Positions 1 to 9,541 of a stretch of 64,000 nt of DNA are shown piece after piece. This DNA comes from Segatella hominis (GTDB lineage Bacteria; Bacteroidota; Bacteroidia; Bacteroidales; Bacteroidaceae), in NCBI RefSeq assembly GCF_004535825.1, contig NZ_SGVY01000004.1:87277-151276 (forward strand), in the 5' to 3' direction. The translations under genes were made by a program, and so were the position numbers. Below the pieces are notes generated by a model. That model saw only the letters and a list, made by a program, of their open reading frames with translations. It searched no databases and had not been told where the DNA came from. Within the stretch, counting starts at the first letter, position 1, and each line of letters starts with the position of its first letter.

Positions 1-2
1 TG

Positions 3-179
3 TGTCAGCCTTTCGATTTTATCTTGGCTGATGAGCCTATCAGTCACCTGGATGATACCAATTCTCGCATCATGGGAAATATCATGATGGAAGAAGCGGG
101 CAGACAGGGGGCTGGTGTCATCGTGACCAGTATCGGTAAGCACATGGATCTTGCCTACGAAAAGATTGTAAGATTATAG
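3..179 (+). CDS. ABC transporter ATP-binding protein, C-terminal end (partial)
   Basis: The gene runs in from the left edge; only the last 58 residues are present. They contain a Walker B motif followed by the D-loop (ILADEP, then HLD three residues on) and the switch-histidine region, here TSIGKHMD. This is the usual end of a LolD/MacB-type ATPase. It stops 15 bases before a permease of the same export class, so the two form one transporter, with this protein the cytoplasmic ATPase. The substrate cannot be read from the fragment. Confidence 0.8.
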   Translation, partial: CQPFDFILADEPISHLDDTNSRIMGNIMMEEAGRQGAGVIVTSIGKHMDLAYEKIVRL

Positions 180-194
180 TTTAGTTTTGGTGTT

Positions 195-1394
195 ATGAAT
201 TTAGTTTGGAAATTACTTAGGCAACATATCAGTATCTCGCAGTTTGCTGGTTTTGCTTTTGCCAATCTATTTGGTATGCTGATTGTTCTTTTCGGCTTTC
301 AGTTTTATCAGGATGTCTTGCCTGTGTTCACCCAGCAAGATAGTTTTATGAAGGCTGATTATCTTATCATGAGTAAGAAAATCGGTATGGGGAATACGAT
401 CAGTGGTAGAACCAACAGTTTTGCGGGTAGTGAGATTGATGAGATTTCATCGCAGAAGTTTGTGAAGAAAATAGGTAAATTTACTTCTACTGAATACAAA
501 GTGGATGCTTCTATGGGCGTGAACGGTGTGAATGTACTCAACTCAGAACTGTTCTTCGAGAGTGTTCCAGATGGTTTTGTGGATGTTCCTCTGAAAGACT
601 GGAAATATGAGCCTGGGGCACATGAGGTTCCGATTATTCTGCCTCGTACCTATATTAATATGTATAATTTCGGTTTTGCCCAGAGTCATTCTCTCCCTAA
701 AATCAGTGATGGACTGATGGGCATGATTGATTTTCAGATTTTCATTCAAGCAGGAGGTAAGAAGGAACAGTTTAAGGGTAAGGTGATCGGTTTCTCTTCC
801 CGTCTGAATACAATCCTCGTTCCTCAGGCGTTTATGGACTGGAGTAATCAGGAATTTGCTCCCGATAATCATAGTGATCCTACTCGTTTGATTGTGGAGG
901 TGGGAAATCCTGCGGATGAGAATATCAGTCAATATCTCGATAATCATGGTTATGAGGTGGAAACGGATAAGTTGGATGCTGAGAAGACTACCTATTTCCT
1001 CCGTATGATCGTGATGATGGTGATGGTCATCGGTTTGGTGATTTCAGCTTTGAGTTTTTATATTCTTATGCTGAGTATCTATCTGCTGGTTCAGAAAAAC
1101 TCATCTAAGTTGGAAAATCTGCTGCTTATCGGCTATAGTCCTGCGCAGGTTTCAAAACCTTATCAGATATTGACCATGGGTCTGAATGTGGCTGTGCTGA
1201 TAATAGCCTGGGTAGCTCTTTTCTTTATCCGCAACTATTATATGGATTTCATAGAGGCCTTGTATCCTGATATGGAGGATGGCAGTATGCTGCCTGCCTT
1301 CGGATTGGGATCGGTATTGTTTCTGATTGTTTCGCTGCTCAATATCGTGGCGATTCGCAGAAAGGTAGGGAATATCTGGAAAAGAAAAGAATAA
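195..1394 (+). CDS. ABC transporter permease, FtsX/MacB type
   Basis: Inner-membrane subunit of an ABC exporter. It has an N-terminal membrane segment at about residues 17-38, a large periplasmic domain at about 40-265, and three C-terminal membrane segments (about 268-298, 322-345, 365-388). This one-plus-three layout is that of MacB/LolC/FtsX permeases. At 399 residues it is normal for the family. The ATPase gene ends just upstream, so ATP hydrolysis by that partner would drive movement of lipoproteins, peptides or drugs; which of these is not determined. A strong hairpin follows the stop. Confidence 0.8.
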   Translation: MNLVWKLLRQHISISQFAGFAFANLFGMLIVLFGFQFYQDVLPVFTQQDSFMKADYLIMSKKIGMGNTISGRTNSFAGSEIDEISSQKFVKKIGKFTSTEYKVDASMGVNGVNVLNSELFFESVPDGFVDVPLKDWKYEPGAHEVPIILPRTYINMYNFGFAQSHSLPKISDGLMGMIDFQIFIQAGGKKEQFKGKVIGFSSRLNTILVPQAFMDWSNQEFAPDNHSDPTRLIVEVGNPADENISQYLDNHGYEVETDKLDAEKTTYFLRMIVMMVMVIGLVISALSFYILMLSIYLLVQKNSSKLENLLLIGYSPAQVSKPYQILTMGLNVAVLIIAWVALFFIRNYYMDFIEALYPDMEDGSMLPAFGLGSVLFLIVSLLNIVAIRRKVGNIWKRKE

Positions 1395-1427
1395 TTGTTT
1401 GATATTATTCATAGTACGGCAAAAAGA

Positions 1428-1477
1428 AAAGTCATTTGTCAAGTCCTCTTATGTAGGGCTTACAAATGACTTTTTTA
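1428..1477. terminator. Bidirectional intrinsic terminator between convergent genes
   Basis: Perfect 13-base arms (AAAAGTCATTTGT and ACAAATGACTTTT) are extended inward by a second 7-bp stem with one G-U pair, and T-runs flank both sides. It lies between the permease on the plus strand and the serine hydrolase on the minus strand and could serve both. Confidence 0.85.
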
Positions 1478-1482
1478 TTTTC

Positions 1483-2805
1483 TTATTTCTTCAAATGCGT
1501 AAACAGGTCTTTCTTTGGCATATCTGCCATGTATTTCTTTCTCAGTTTTTCGAAGAATGCCATGGAGTCATTGGAGAAACCATGTCCCTTCCAAGTGGAG
1601 GTGTTGGTGATCAGAATCCAGCATTGTCCATCAGGATATTTCAGGATGAGAGCAGATGTTCCTGATAGAGAACCTGTTCTGATCCAAGGTCTTCCCTTGG
1701 CAGTGAAATTCCAACCGATAGAGAAATTATGGTCTGGCTGTTCGCGTGTCATGAATTCTACGCTCTTCTTACTGAGAATGTCCTTGACGTGTGGCATTCC
1801 GTCGATACAAGCGATGAGTCTTGACAATTCTGCTGCCGAACCGCACCAGGCACCGGCACCTTCCAGTCTTGGAACATCGTTCTCTCCATAACAGCGAGGT
1901 ACCATTCTGCCACTATTGTTGTATTCATATACATTTTCAGAACCCTGATGCATGTAATATTTCACCTCGTTAGGTCGGCGATCTTCGTAGTAGGTGCCTG
2001 CAATGTGCATATCATAGCAGCCAGCCGGATGCAATACATATTTCTGCATGAAATCGGCATATTTCATTCCTGATTTTTTTGCGATGATCTCTGATAGGAG
2101 CATATAGCCCAAATTGGAGTAGCATCTTCCTTCACCTGGCGTATATCCGAGTCGCCTTTTCAGTAGGATTTTCAGCAGTGTCTTATGGTCGGGTGGAGTA
2201 GTGAGGTGATTTTGCATGATAATGTATCTTGTAGAGAACATCGGGTCTCCTGCTCCGTTGGTAAAACCTGCATTGTGTCTGAGCAACTGTTCTACGGTTA
2301 TATCGTAGTATCTGTTGTCCTTGATGCTGTTGTTGTAGGTCGTATCGTTGAGAATTCCTTTCGGACCAAAGACTTTGTCGCTCATCCTGACTTTCTTCAT
2401 CTCCACCAATCTCATGACACCTACGGCTGTGATGAGTTTGGAAACAGATGCGAATCTCATCACCATATTGGGCTGCATCTGGATTCCTTTTTCTTTATCA
2501 GCATAGCCAAATCCTCGTGCATAGAGGAGGGAATCGTTGCGGGAAATGACGAGCTGCGCTCCATTGATTTCCCATCTTTTCAGATAACGTGCCACAAGAG
2601 AGTCAAACTCCTTGTATTCCTTCCCGTCTGACATCTTATTGTTTAATACCTCATTCAGATGTACGCTTGTTACAGAATCTTTCTTCTCTGTATCTGTACT
2701 TGAACACTTGCTGATGCATCCTCTCAGGCAGAAAGCGATGATGGTGAGTAGGATGAGCAGGAGTGCTGCTATTCTTTTTGTCTTCAGTCTTCTTCTTCTT
2801 TTCAT
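1483..2805 (-). CDS. Serine hydrolase, class C beta-lactamase / DD-peptidase fold
   Basis: The N-terminus is Arg/Lys rich with a hydrophobic segment at residues 12-30, so the protein is a membrane-anchored or exported envelope enzyme. The active-site set of the family is visible: SxxK at S120-K123 (ASVSKL), a YxN-type motif near residue 228 (CYSNLGY), and a late RTGS in the place of the KTG box. Such proteins act as D,D-peptidases, esterases or peptide hydrolases, and sequence alone does not decide which. It starts 10 bases after the helicase gene stops, suggesting co-transcription. Confidence 0.8.
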   Translation of the reverse strand: MKRRRRLKTKRIAALLLILLTIIAFCLRGCISKCSSTDTEKKDSVTSVHLNEVLNNKMSDGKEYKEFDSLVARYLKRWEINGAQLVISRNDSLLYARGFGYADKEKGIQMQPNMVMRFASVSKLITAVGVMRLVEMKKVRMSDKVFGPKGILNDTTYNNSIKDNRYYDITVEQLLRHNAGFTNGAGDPMFSTRYIIMQNHLTTPPDHKTLLKILLKRRLGYTPGEGRCYSNLGYMLLSEIIAKKSGMKYADFMQKYVLHPAGCYDMHIAGTYYEDRRPNEVKYYMHQGSENVYEYNNSGRMVPRCYGENDVPRLEGAGAWCGSAAELSRLIACIDGMPHVKDILSKKSVEFMTREQPDHNFSIGWNFTAKGRPWIRTGSLSGTSALILKYPDGQCWILITNTSTWKGHGFSNDSMAFFEKLRKKYMADMPKKDLFTHLKK

Positions 2806-2815
2806 TTTTCAAGGT

Positions 2816-4576
2816 TTATTCTTTAGAATCATTTTTATTTATTTTTTTCAATCTTCTCATGGCTTCAGGATGTGTCGGATAGAGTTCGAGGGCTTTTTTA
2901 TAATTATTAATGGCTGCCCCCTTCATATTCTCTTTCTCACATTCTTTTCCAAGAATCACAAATTCTGTAGCCAGTTTCTTGAGGTAATCTTCCAACTTGT
3001 TTCGTTCTTCGTCTTTTTGTCTGACGACTTCTTTTAGTTGGGCATTTTCATCTTTCAAACGGTTCACAATATCCAGTTTTCTCCGGATGAACCTTTTTGC
3101 AAGCGGCTTTTCTATATCATAGCGACTGTGAATGGCAAGATAGAAATTATCTAGTGCTCCCTGCATATCTCCCTTGTCGAAGGCTGCAGCAGCATCGTGA
3201 TATTGCTTGTCGGCCTTGCTTTGCTGTAAGGCATTGTTGATGATGTTGTGGTCATTGTATTGACGTGCAAACTGTTTTACTTCATTTCTTACGAATACTT
3301 CATTGTGGCGGATAGGTTCCTGAAGGCTGATTCCTTCCAGGCTGGTACATCTGGAAAGTGCTACGTAAGTCTGTCCACCTGCAAATACGCCTCCAGTGAA
3401 GTCTATCTTTACCTGTTTGAAAGTGAGGCCCTGACTTTTGTGAACGGTGATGGCCCACGCCAATCTGAGTGGATATTGGGTATATCTTCCGATTTCCTCT
3501 TCTTCTATTTTTTTCTCTGTTTCATTGAAATGGTAGCGCATATTGCTCCAGGCAGCCGGTTCCACCATCACATCTTCCCCGTTTTCTGTTCTTACATAGA
3601 TTCGACTGTTTTCGTCGTCGTCAAATCCGATGACGGTTCCTAACGTTCCGTTAACCCATTGGTGGTCGATGTCATTTTTGATGAAAATCACCTGGGCACC
3701 TGTTTTCAGATAGAGTTCTATAGGGGTAGGAAGACTGCTTTCTGGAAATTCGCCTTCGATGGTTCCCCTGAAGAGCGTAGGGGCTCCTGGGAGCTCTTTC
3801 AACTTGTTTTCATTGATGAAATCTACCGTGTCTCGTCGGGTAGATAAGGTGATTGCCAGTCGTGAGTCCCCTTCATCCAGAGTGGCTCCCACACGCTCAT
3901 TGAGTTTTATGAGGTCGCTGTTTGCCACCTGACTGGTTCGGATATGATCGAGTATGTTGATGAATACAGGATCGCTCTGCCGGTACACCTTTTTCAGTTC
4001 GATGCTGACCAACTGGAACTGATAGAAAACTTTGGCATCAAAGAAAAAGTTGCTGGAATAAAAAGGGCTGAGCAGTTTCTTGTCGTCTTCCCTAACTACT
4101 GGTTCCAACTGGTATATATCTCCCACCAAAAGCAACTGTTTTCCTCCGAATGGTTCACGCATATTGCGGTTGTAAACCCTTAGAATCTTGTCAATGAAGT
4201 CTATAATGTCTGCTCTTACCATACTGATTTCATCGATGATGATGAGTTCTACTTCTCTGAGAAGTTTGATTTTCTCTGAGTTGTATTTCATGGTATTTCT
4301 CAGGTTGCGTACACTATATTTGCTGTCGTTAGGCAGGAGGGGATAGAAGGGGAGTTTGAAAAAGCTATGTAAAGTAGAGCCTCCTGCATTAATGGCTGCA
4401 ATACCTGTAGGTGCTAGCACCACGTGCTTTTTCTTAGTGTTTGCTGCGATATAGCGTAGGAATGTAGATTTACCCGTTCCCGCCTTTCCGGTAAGGAAAA
4501 GGGAGCGGTGTGTATATTGTATGATCTGCAAAGCATTTTGCAATTCTTCGTTCTGTAAATCTATATTCTCAGCCAT
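2816..4576 (-). CDS. Pif1-like helicase / AAA ATPase with C-terminal TPRs
   Basis: Superfamily 1 helicase of the Pif1/RecD2 kind. It has Walker A GKAGTGKS at residues 30-37, Walker B LIIIDEISMV at 111-120, and late helicase motifs including WAITVHKSQGLT and YVALSRC, which are diagnostic for Pif1-type enzymes. After about residue 430 the sequence changes to helical repeats resembling TPRs (one near 455-480, one near 550-575) separated by a charged coiled coil. The fusion suggests the helicase is tethered to a protein partner. The DNA substrate is unknown. Confidence 0.85.
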   Translation of the reverse strand: MAENIDLQNEELQNALQIIQYTHRSLFLTGKAGTGKSTFLRYIAANTKKKHVVLAPTGIAAINAGGSTLHSFFKLPFYPLLPNDSKYSVRNLRNTMKYNSEKIKLLREVELIIIDEISMVRADIIDFIDKILRVYNRNMREPFGGKQLLLVGDIYQLEPVVREDDKKLLSPFYSSNFFFDAKVFYQFQLVSIELKKVYRQSDPVFINILDHIRTSQVANSDLIKLNERVGATLDEGDSRLAITLSTRRDTVDFINENKLKELPGAPTLFRGTIEGEFPESSLPTPIELYLKTGAQVIFIKNDIDHQWVNGTLGTVIGFDDDENSRIYVRTENGEDVMVEPAAWSNMRYHFNETEKKIEEEEIGRYTQYPLRLAWAITVHKSQGLTFKQVKIDFTGGVFAGGQTYVALSRCTSLEGISLQEPIRHNEVFVRNEVKQFARQYNDHNIINNALQQSKADKQYHDAAAAFDKGDMQGALDNFYLAIHSRYDIEKPLAKRFIRRKLDIVNRLKDENAQLKEVVRQKDEERNKLEDYLKKLATEFVILGKECEKENMKGAAINNYKKALELYPTHPEAMRRLKKINKNDSKE

Positions 4577-4588
4577 ATCGGTTATTCT

Positions 4589-4636
4589 TAAAAAAGAGAA
4601 TCGGCGGTTTCAGTAATATGACGGAAACCACCGATT
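4589..4636 (-). terminator. Intrinsic terminator after the PBP1A gene
   Basis: On the minus strand AATCGGTGGTTTC pairs with GAAACCGCCGATT around a 12-base loop and is followed by TCTCTTTTTT. It lies between the penicillin-binding protein stop and the helicase start, so it would separate the two transcripts. Confidence 0.8.
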
Positions 4637-4659
4637 GTCCTATTGTTTATTATCTTTAA

Positions 4660-4716
4660 AAGCTTTTCTCTTGTAAGCTTAATTACTTGTTTTTCAAGCT
4701 TATCTTTTTCAAGCTT
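4660..4716 (-). repeat. Cluster of four AAGCTT-containing repeats
   Basis: AAGCTT occurs at 4660, 4675, 4696 and 4711. On the minus strand the units read roughly AAGCTTGAAAAA, directly after the PBP1A stop codon and before the terminator. The spacings are 15, 21 and 15 bases. No function is evident. Confidence 0.7.
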
Positions 4717-7265
4717 TATAAATCGTCGAAATTGATGACCTGTTCTGCAGGTTTGGCTTTTTTCTTTTCTTTCTTTTCGCCATTCTCTTCCTGCTTCTTT
4801 TCAGCATTTGCTTTCTCCTCAGAGCTTGGAATCTCTCGGATAATCGGGTTGCCGTTTTCATCGAGAATGATTTCCTCGTTCATGGCAGCACTGTCTATCC
4901 TTGTAGTATCCACTTTGGCTTTCGGTACATAACTTGCGCACATGTACATATCCTTGGTGATGTCGCCATCCTTCGGTTTGTCAAATTTAGCCCTATATTC
5001 CTTGAAGGCTGGATCTTTGAGTACGGATTGCAGGAAGTAACCGCAGATAGGTAATGCCGTGCGTGAACCTTGTCCTAAAGCTCCGGTGCGGAAGTGGATG
5101 CAACGGTATTCGCCGCCTACCCAGGCACCGCAGACTAACTTTGGACTTACACACATAAACCATGCATCTGAATGGTTATTAGAAGTACCAGTCTTTCCAC
5201 CAAATTCAGTATCCTTATAGTCGCCTACATAGCCCCACAAACTTTGTGAAGTACCGCCTGGTTCCAGCATACCTCCTCTGAGAAGCTGCTGCATCAGGAA
5301 GGCGCTCTTATATGGAATCACCTGTTCGGCAGTAGAAGGACCCGTATATACTTCCTTTCCGTCTTTGTCAACGATACGTGTAACTAGTACCGGATCGTGA
5401 TGCATGCCATTATTTGAGATGGTGCTATAGGCACATGCCAATTCCAGCAAATTGACGTCGCTTGAACCAAGCGCCAATGATGGTTCGTCCTCCAAAGGAC
5501 TGTTGATACCCATCTTTTGAGCTGTTTCAATGATGCGCTTGATGCCCATTTCCTGTCCGAGTCTTACGGCTACTGAGTTGATACTCTTGGCAAACGCACT
5601 CTTCAATGGGATGGAATCACCCGAGAAAGAACCGTTTGCATTGGATGGAGTCCATTTTACCATTTCATGTTTCTTCTTGTCGTAAACATCCATGGAGATG
5701 TATTCGTCACGACGCTTGTCGCATGGTGTCAATCCCTGGTTCATCGCCTCTGTATAAACGAAGAGTTTGAAGGTAGAACCCGGTTGGCGTTCTGCTGTTA
5801 CCTTATCGTATTTCCATGCATCGAAATCGATGTCTCCTACCCATGCTTTCACTGCACCGGTCTGTGGTTCCATTGCCACAAAAGCACAGTGCATGAATGT
5901 AGTCATGTACTTGATGGAATCTTCTGAAGTCATCATCTTGGTGACAGTTCCCTTTTCATAGTCAAATACCTTAACAGGGTGAACCCATTCCTTATAATAG
6001 TAGTTGACTGAATCTGGATTATTAGGGAATTTTGCCATCAGATTCTTATAGAAGGTCTGACGCTCTGCGATGCCCTGGATGAAGTTTGGTATCTCCTTAT
6101 GGTTTTCGTCCTGCCAAGGATTTTGTCCCAACCATTTCCCCTCGCCAGCCTTGCCTCGGTTGATACTCCAGTGACTGTTGAAATTCTTCTGAACCTGCTT
6201 CATCTGTTTTATGGCAGCTTCTTCTGCATATTTCTGCATTCGTGTATCGATGGTAGTGTAGATTTTCAGACCGCTGGAATAGAGGTCGTATCCTTCTTCT
6301 TCGCACCAACCTTTGAGGTAGTTAGCAACGGCTTCACGGAAGTATTTAGCCTGTCCGTCGTAGTTTTCTTCTACCTTAAAGTCCAGTTTGATAGGCAATT
6401 CCTTCAGTTCGTTATATTTTTCCTTTGACAGATCACCGTGTCTTACCATATTATATAATACGACATTTCTGCGGGCGAGACTGTTTTCTGGATTAGAACG
6501 AGGGTTGTAGTAGGTTGTGGCTTTCAGCATGCCCACTAACACTGCAGCCTGGTCTGTAGTCATATCCAACGGAGTGGTATTGAAATAGGTCTTGGCAGCT
6601 GTCTTGATACCGTATGAGTTGGAGCCGAAATCCACAGTATTAGCATACATAGTGATGATTTCCTTCTTGCTATATACGGTTTCGAGTTTAGCTGCGATGA
6701 TCCATTCCTTGCTTTTGATGATGAGAATACGGAGAACAGGAATCTTGCCCAACAATCCTGTAGAGTATTGTGAGCGAACTCGGAACATGTTCTTTGCCAA
6801 CTGTTGTGTGATGGTAGAAGCACCACGTGCGTCATGGTGTAAGAGCGCATCTTTTGCAGCACCGAACAAGCCGATGGGGTCGATACCTAAGTGTTTGTAA
6901 AAGCGTTCGTCCTCAGTATCTACAAGGGCTTTGAAGAAATCAGGGTTGACTTCTTCGTAAGTCACTGGTGTACGATTCTCATTAAAATATTTACCGATCA
7001 GTTTACCATCAGCACTATAGATTTCAGATGCCTCGCTTGTCTGAGGATTCAGGATACCTGAAAAATAGCCCGGTGATTTTCCAAAGAGCCACAGAAAGTT
7101 GATATCTACTGCGCCAAGATATAGAATGAAGGCGACGATGCAACTCACCAGTCCAATGGCGGTTTTGGTGTACCATGCTTTGCCTCGATATAGATTTCTA
7201 TACCAAGGCCAGAAGCCACTGAACTTGTGCCATAACCAGGCAAAAAATGTCTTGAGTTTTTTCAT
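4716..7265 (-). CDS. mrcA: Class A penicillin-binding protein 1A (transglycosylase/transpeptidase)
   Basis: Bifunctional peptidoglycan synthase of the inner membrane. It has a cytoplasmic tail, a membrane anchor at about residues 34-53, and a GT51 glycosyltransferase domain with the catalytic-glutamate region DTEDERFYKHLGID and the GASTITQQLAKNMF motif. A transpeptidase domain follows, with GSTFK near residue 496, SIN, and KTGTS near 690. The last ~40 residues are a Lys/Glu-rich tail. At 849 residues it is full length. It polymerises lipid II and crosslinks stem peptides. Symbol by family; paralogues may exist elsewhere. Confidence 0.93.
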   Translation of the reverse strand: MKKLKTFFAWLWHKFSGFWPWYRNLYRGKAWYTKTAIGLVSCIVAFILYLGAVDINFLWLFGKSPGYFSGILNPQTSEASEIYSADGKLIGKYFNENRTPVTYEEVNPDFFKALVDTEDERFYKHLGIDPIGLFGAAKDALLHHDARGASTITQQLAKNMFRVRSQYSTGLLGKIPVLRILIIKSKEWIIAAKLETVYSKKEIITMYANTVDFGSNSYGIKTAAKTYFNTTPLDMTTDQAAVLVGMLKATTYYNPRSNPENSLARRNVVLYNMVRHGDLSKEKYNELKELPIKLDFKVEENYDGQAKYFREAVANYLKGWCEEEGYDLYSSGLKIYTTIDTRMQKYAEEAAIKQMKQVQKNFNSHWSINRGKAGEGKWLGQNPWQDENHKEIPNFIQGIAERQTFYKNLMAKFPNNPDSVNYYYKEWVHPVKVFDYEKGTVTKMMTSEDSIKYMTTFMHCAFVAMEPQTGAVKAWVGDIDFDAWKYDKVTAERQPGSTFKLFVYTEAMNQGLTPCDKRRDEYISMDVYDKKKHEMVKWTPSNANGSFSGDSIPLKSAFAKSINSVAVRLGQEMGIKRIIETAQKMGINSPLEDEPSLALGSSDVNLLELACAYSTISNNGMHHDPVLVTRIVDKDGKEVYTGPSTAEQVIPYKSAFLMQQLLRGGMLEPGGTSQSLWGYVGDYKDTEFGGKTGTSNNHSDAWFMCVSPKLVCGAWVGGEYRCIHFRTGALGQGSRTALPICGYFLQSVLKDPAFKEYRAKFDKPKDGDITKDMYMCASYVPKAKVDTTRIDSAAMNEEIILDENGNPIIREIPSSEEKANAEKKQEENGEKKEKKKAKPAEQVINFDDL

Positions 7266-7466
7266 ATTTTTTATTGTTGAGGGCTATTGAAGGAAGAGAT
7301 TTTCGAAGCTTTCTGACTTTCTGATGCCTTATTGACCTTAGAATCGACTTGGTCGTGTCTTTTCAGAAATCTTGAGAGACTTTTAAATCGATTTAGATCA
7401 GTCTATTCTGAAGTCTTTAGAAAGCTTTTTGAATCTTTCAATTCCTTTTCTAACCGTTTTTACGTG

Positions 7467-7496
7467 CAAAAATAGCAAAATTATTTCTTTTGCAAG
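7467..7496 (-). promoter_or_regulatory. Candidate Bacteroidota promoter for the PBP1A gene
   Basis: On the minus strand TATTTTTG matches the -7 box TAnnTTTG, and CTTG (one mismatch to TTTG) lies 18 bases upstream. It sits at the 3' end of miaA and would give a leader of about 190 bases. Confidence 0.4.
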
Positions 7497-8389
7497 CAGG
7501 TATCAATATAATTTATGATTTCTTTACTGTTGTCGGGGTGAAACCAGGTGATTTCTTCATCTCTTTTAAACCATGTCAACTGCTTTCTCATGTATTCTCT
7601 ACTATGCGACTGGATTTGTCGGATGGCTTCCTGTAGGTCTATTTCCCCATCAAAGTAAGCAAACATTTCTTTATATCCTACAGTTCTGAGAGCTGTCAGT
7701 CCTTTTTGAGAATATACGTTTCTTGCTTCTTTTTCAAGTCCTTCTTCCATCATCAGGAGTACTCTCTGGTTGATTCGCTCATAGAGTTCTGCTCTATCTC
7801 GGTTGAGTCCTATTTTGATGATGCGGAATGGTCTTTCTTTCTTTTCTGCAGTACGGAAGGAGGTGTATGTCTTACCAGTTTGATGACAGATTTCGAGTGC
7901 ATGAACTACTCTGCGTGGGTTTTTCTTATCTACGATGTTGTAGTGTGCTGGATCCATCTTTTGCAGTTCTTCCACCAGTTTTTCCAAACCTTCTTTTTCC
8001 AGTCTTTCCTTCATCCATTGGCGGATATCATCTCTTATAGTAGGAATGTCATCAATTCCCTTGCAAACGGCATCAATATACATCATGCTACCGCCCGTGA
8101 GAAGTGCAGTATCGTGACTTTTGAATAGGTCGTTCTGTAGGAGATTCATTACATCTGCTTCATACATGGCTGCGCTGTAATAATCTTCTATATTGTGATT
8201 TCCTACAAAGTAATGGGGTATTCGCTTTTGCTGTTCTTTAGTTGGAGCTGCAGTTCCTATTGGAAGTTCTTTAAAAATCTGACGGGAATCAGCATTGATG
8301 ATAGGTGTCTGCAAATGTTCTGCTATGGATAGGCAGAGCTCTGTTTTTCCTACACCAGTTGGACCGAGAACAACAATGAGGGTCTTCAT
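7481..8389 (-). CDS. miaA: tRNA dimethylallyltransferase
   Basis: Transfers a dimethylallyl group to N6 of adenosine 37 in tRNAs that read UNN codons; cytoplasmic. The P-loop [10 protein letters not shown] lies near the N-terminus, followed by the family signatures [14 protein letters not shown] and the [10 protein letters not shown] region. I place the start at 8389 ([12 protein letters not shown]), giving 302 residues, rather than the in-frame ATG ten codons upstream, because homologues begin with the beta-strand leading into the P-loop. It follows lpxA after a long A/G-rich spacer. Confidence 0.93.
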   Translation of the reverse strand: MKTLIVVLGPTGVGKTELCLSIAEHLQTPIINADSRQIFKELPIGTAAPTKEQQKRIPHYFVGNHNIEDYYSAAMYEADVMNLLQNDLFKSHDTALLTGGSMMYIDAVCKGIDDIPTIRDDIRQWMKERLEKEGLEKLVEELQKMDPAHYNIVDKKNPRRVVHALEICHQTGKTYTSFRTAEKKERPFRIIKIGLNRDRAELYERINQRVLLMMEEGLEKEARNVYSQKGLTALRTVGYKEMFAYFDGEIDLQEAIRQIQSHSREYMRKQLTWFKRDEEITWFHPDNSKEIINYIDTCLQKK

Positions 8390-8755
8390 TTTATTGCTTT
8401 TAAAGTTTAAGATGATCATTCCCTTTTGGGAAAGGGAGTGCTTTCAGCTTCTTTGAGACTTTAAATTCTTTGATATTATCAGATTCATTTGAACCTTCTG
8501 ATTTTGACATCATCTTGTTCATTTGAGTTTCTGTCTTTTTGTCGCTAGAATTTTAAACAGAAAACACTCCCTCTTTTTTATATTTTAGATTCAGAATTAC
8601 TTTCTTTTCAGAAAATTTTTCTTGAGAAACTTTCTCTCTATTTAGAAATACTTATCTTCATGATAAATATTTCTTTTATTTTAGAAAGTCTTCTCTTTTC
8701 TTCATGGGAAATAATTCTTTTCCTTTTAGATGATTTTCTCTTTCCTTTCAGAAAA
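8390..8755 (-). repeat. Long purine-rich spacer with degenerate repeats, between lpxA and miaA
   Basis: This 366-base stretch holds no convincing gene. On the minus strand it is made of loose, irregular copies of a unit resembling TCTGAAAAGAAAGTATT, about 16-22 bases apart, over roughly the first 200 bases. It resembles the more regular array between aroE and purM. Transcription from lpxA probably reads through it. Confidence 0.5.
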
Positions 8756-9526
8756 TTATCTGATAATTCCTCGTTTTGATGTCTCTACGAAGTCGATGAT
8801 GTATTGAATTTCAGGAGTAACATCAAGGTTGTTCTTGATTTCCTGAATACCTTCTTTCAGCACACCCTTAGAGTAGAGAAGGCGATAAGCCTCATGGATA
8901 TTCTGAATGAGCTCATTGCTGAAACCGCGACGACGAAGACCTACGAGATTCAAACCGCAGTATTTTGTCGGTTCCTTACCTGCAATAATATAAGGAGGAA
9001 TATCCTGAGAGAAGCGGCATCCACCCTGGATCATCACATAGCCTGCGATGTGGCAGAACTGGTGAACGAGTACGTTGGCACTAACAATAGCATTGTCATC
9101 AACTACTACTTCGCCTGCAAATTTGGTTGAATTACCGATGATGCAGCCGCTGCCTAACTCACAGTCGTGAGCCACGTGCACACATTCCATCAGAAGGTTG
9201 TTGCTGCCCACTACGGTCTTACCCTTAGAGGCTGTACCTCGAGAGATGGTTACGTTCTCACGGATACTGTTGTTGTTGCCCACTTCACAGATGGTTTCCT
9301 CGCCACGGAACTTGAGATCCTGTGGCTTGGTAGAGATGCTTGCACCTGGGAAAATTTCATTTCCATTGCCGATGCGAGCACCTACATGTATTGTTACACT
9401 ATTTTGAAGTACATTATTATCTCCTAGCACGGTATTTTTGTCGATATAACAAAAAGGACCGATGATATTGTTGTCACCGAGTTTTGCCTCTGGATGAACA
9501 AATGCTAAAGGACTTATTTGATTCAT
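8756..9526 (-). CDS. lpxA: Acyl-[ACP]-UDP-N-acetylglucosamine O-acyltransferase
   Basis: First step of lipid A synthesis: transfer of a 3-hydroxyacyl chain from ACP to UDP-GlcNAc, in the cytoplasm. The protein is a left-handed parallel beta-helix of hexapeptide repeats (for example LGDNNIIGPF, VLGDNNVLQN). It contains the active-site histidine segment HVAHDCELG and the helical C-terminal domain with GLRRRGF. At 256 residues it is the usual length. It starts 15 bases after lpxC-fabZ stops, so the genes are co-transcribed. Confidence 0.95.
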   Translation of the reverse strand: MNQISPLAFVHPEAKLGDNNIIGPFCYIDKNTVLGDNNVLQNSVTIHVGARIGNGNEIFPGASISTKPQDLKFRGEETICEVGNNNSIRENVTISRGTASKGKTVVGSNNLLMECVHVAHDCELGSGCIIGNSTKFAGEVVVDDNAIVSANVLVHQFCHIAGYVMIQGGCRFSQDIPPYIIAGKEPTKYCGLNLVGLRRRGFSNELIQNIHEAYRLLYSKGVLKEGIQEIKNNLDVTPEIQYIIDFVETSKRGIIR

Positions 9527-9541
9527 ATTTTATTCTCGTTA

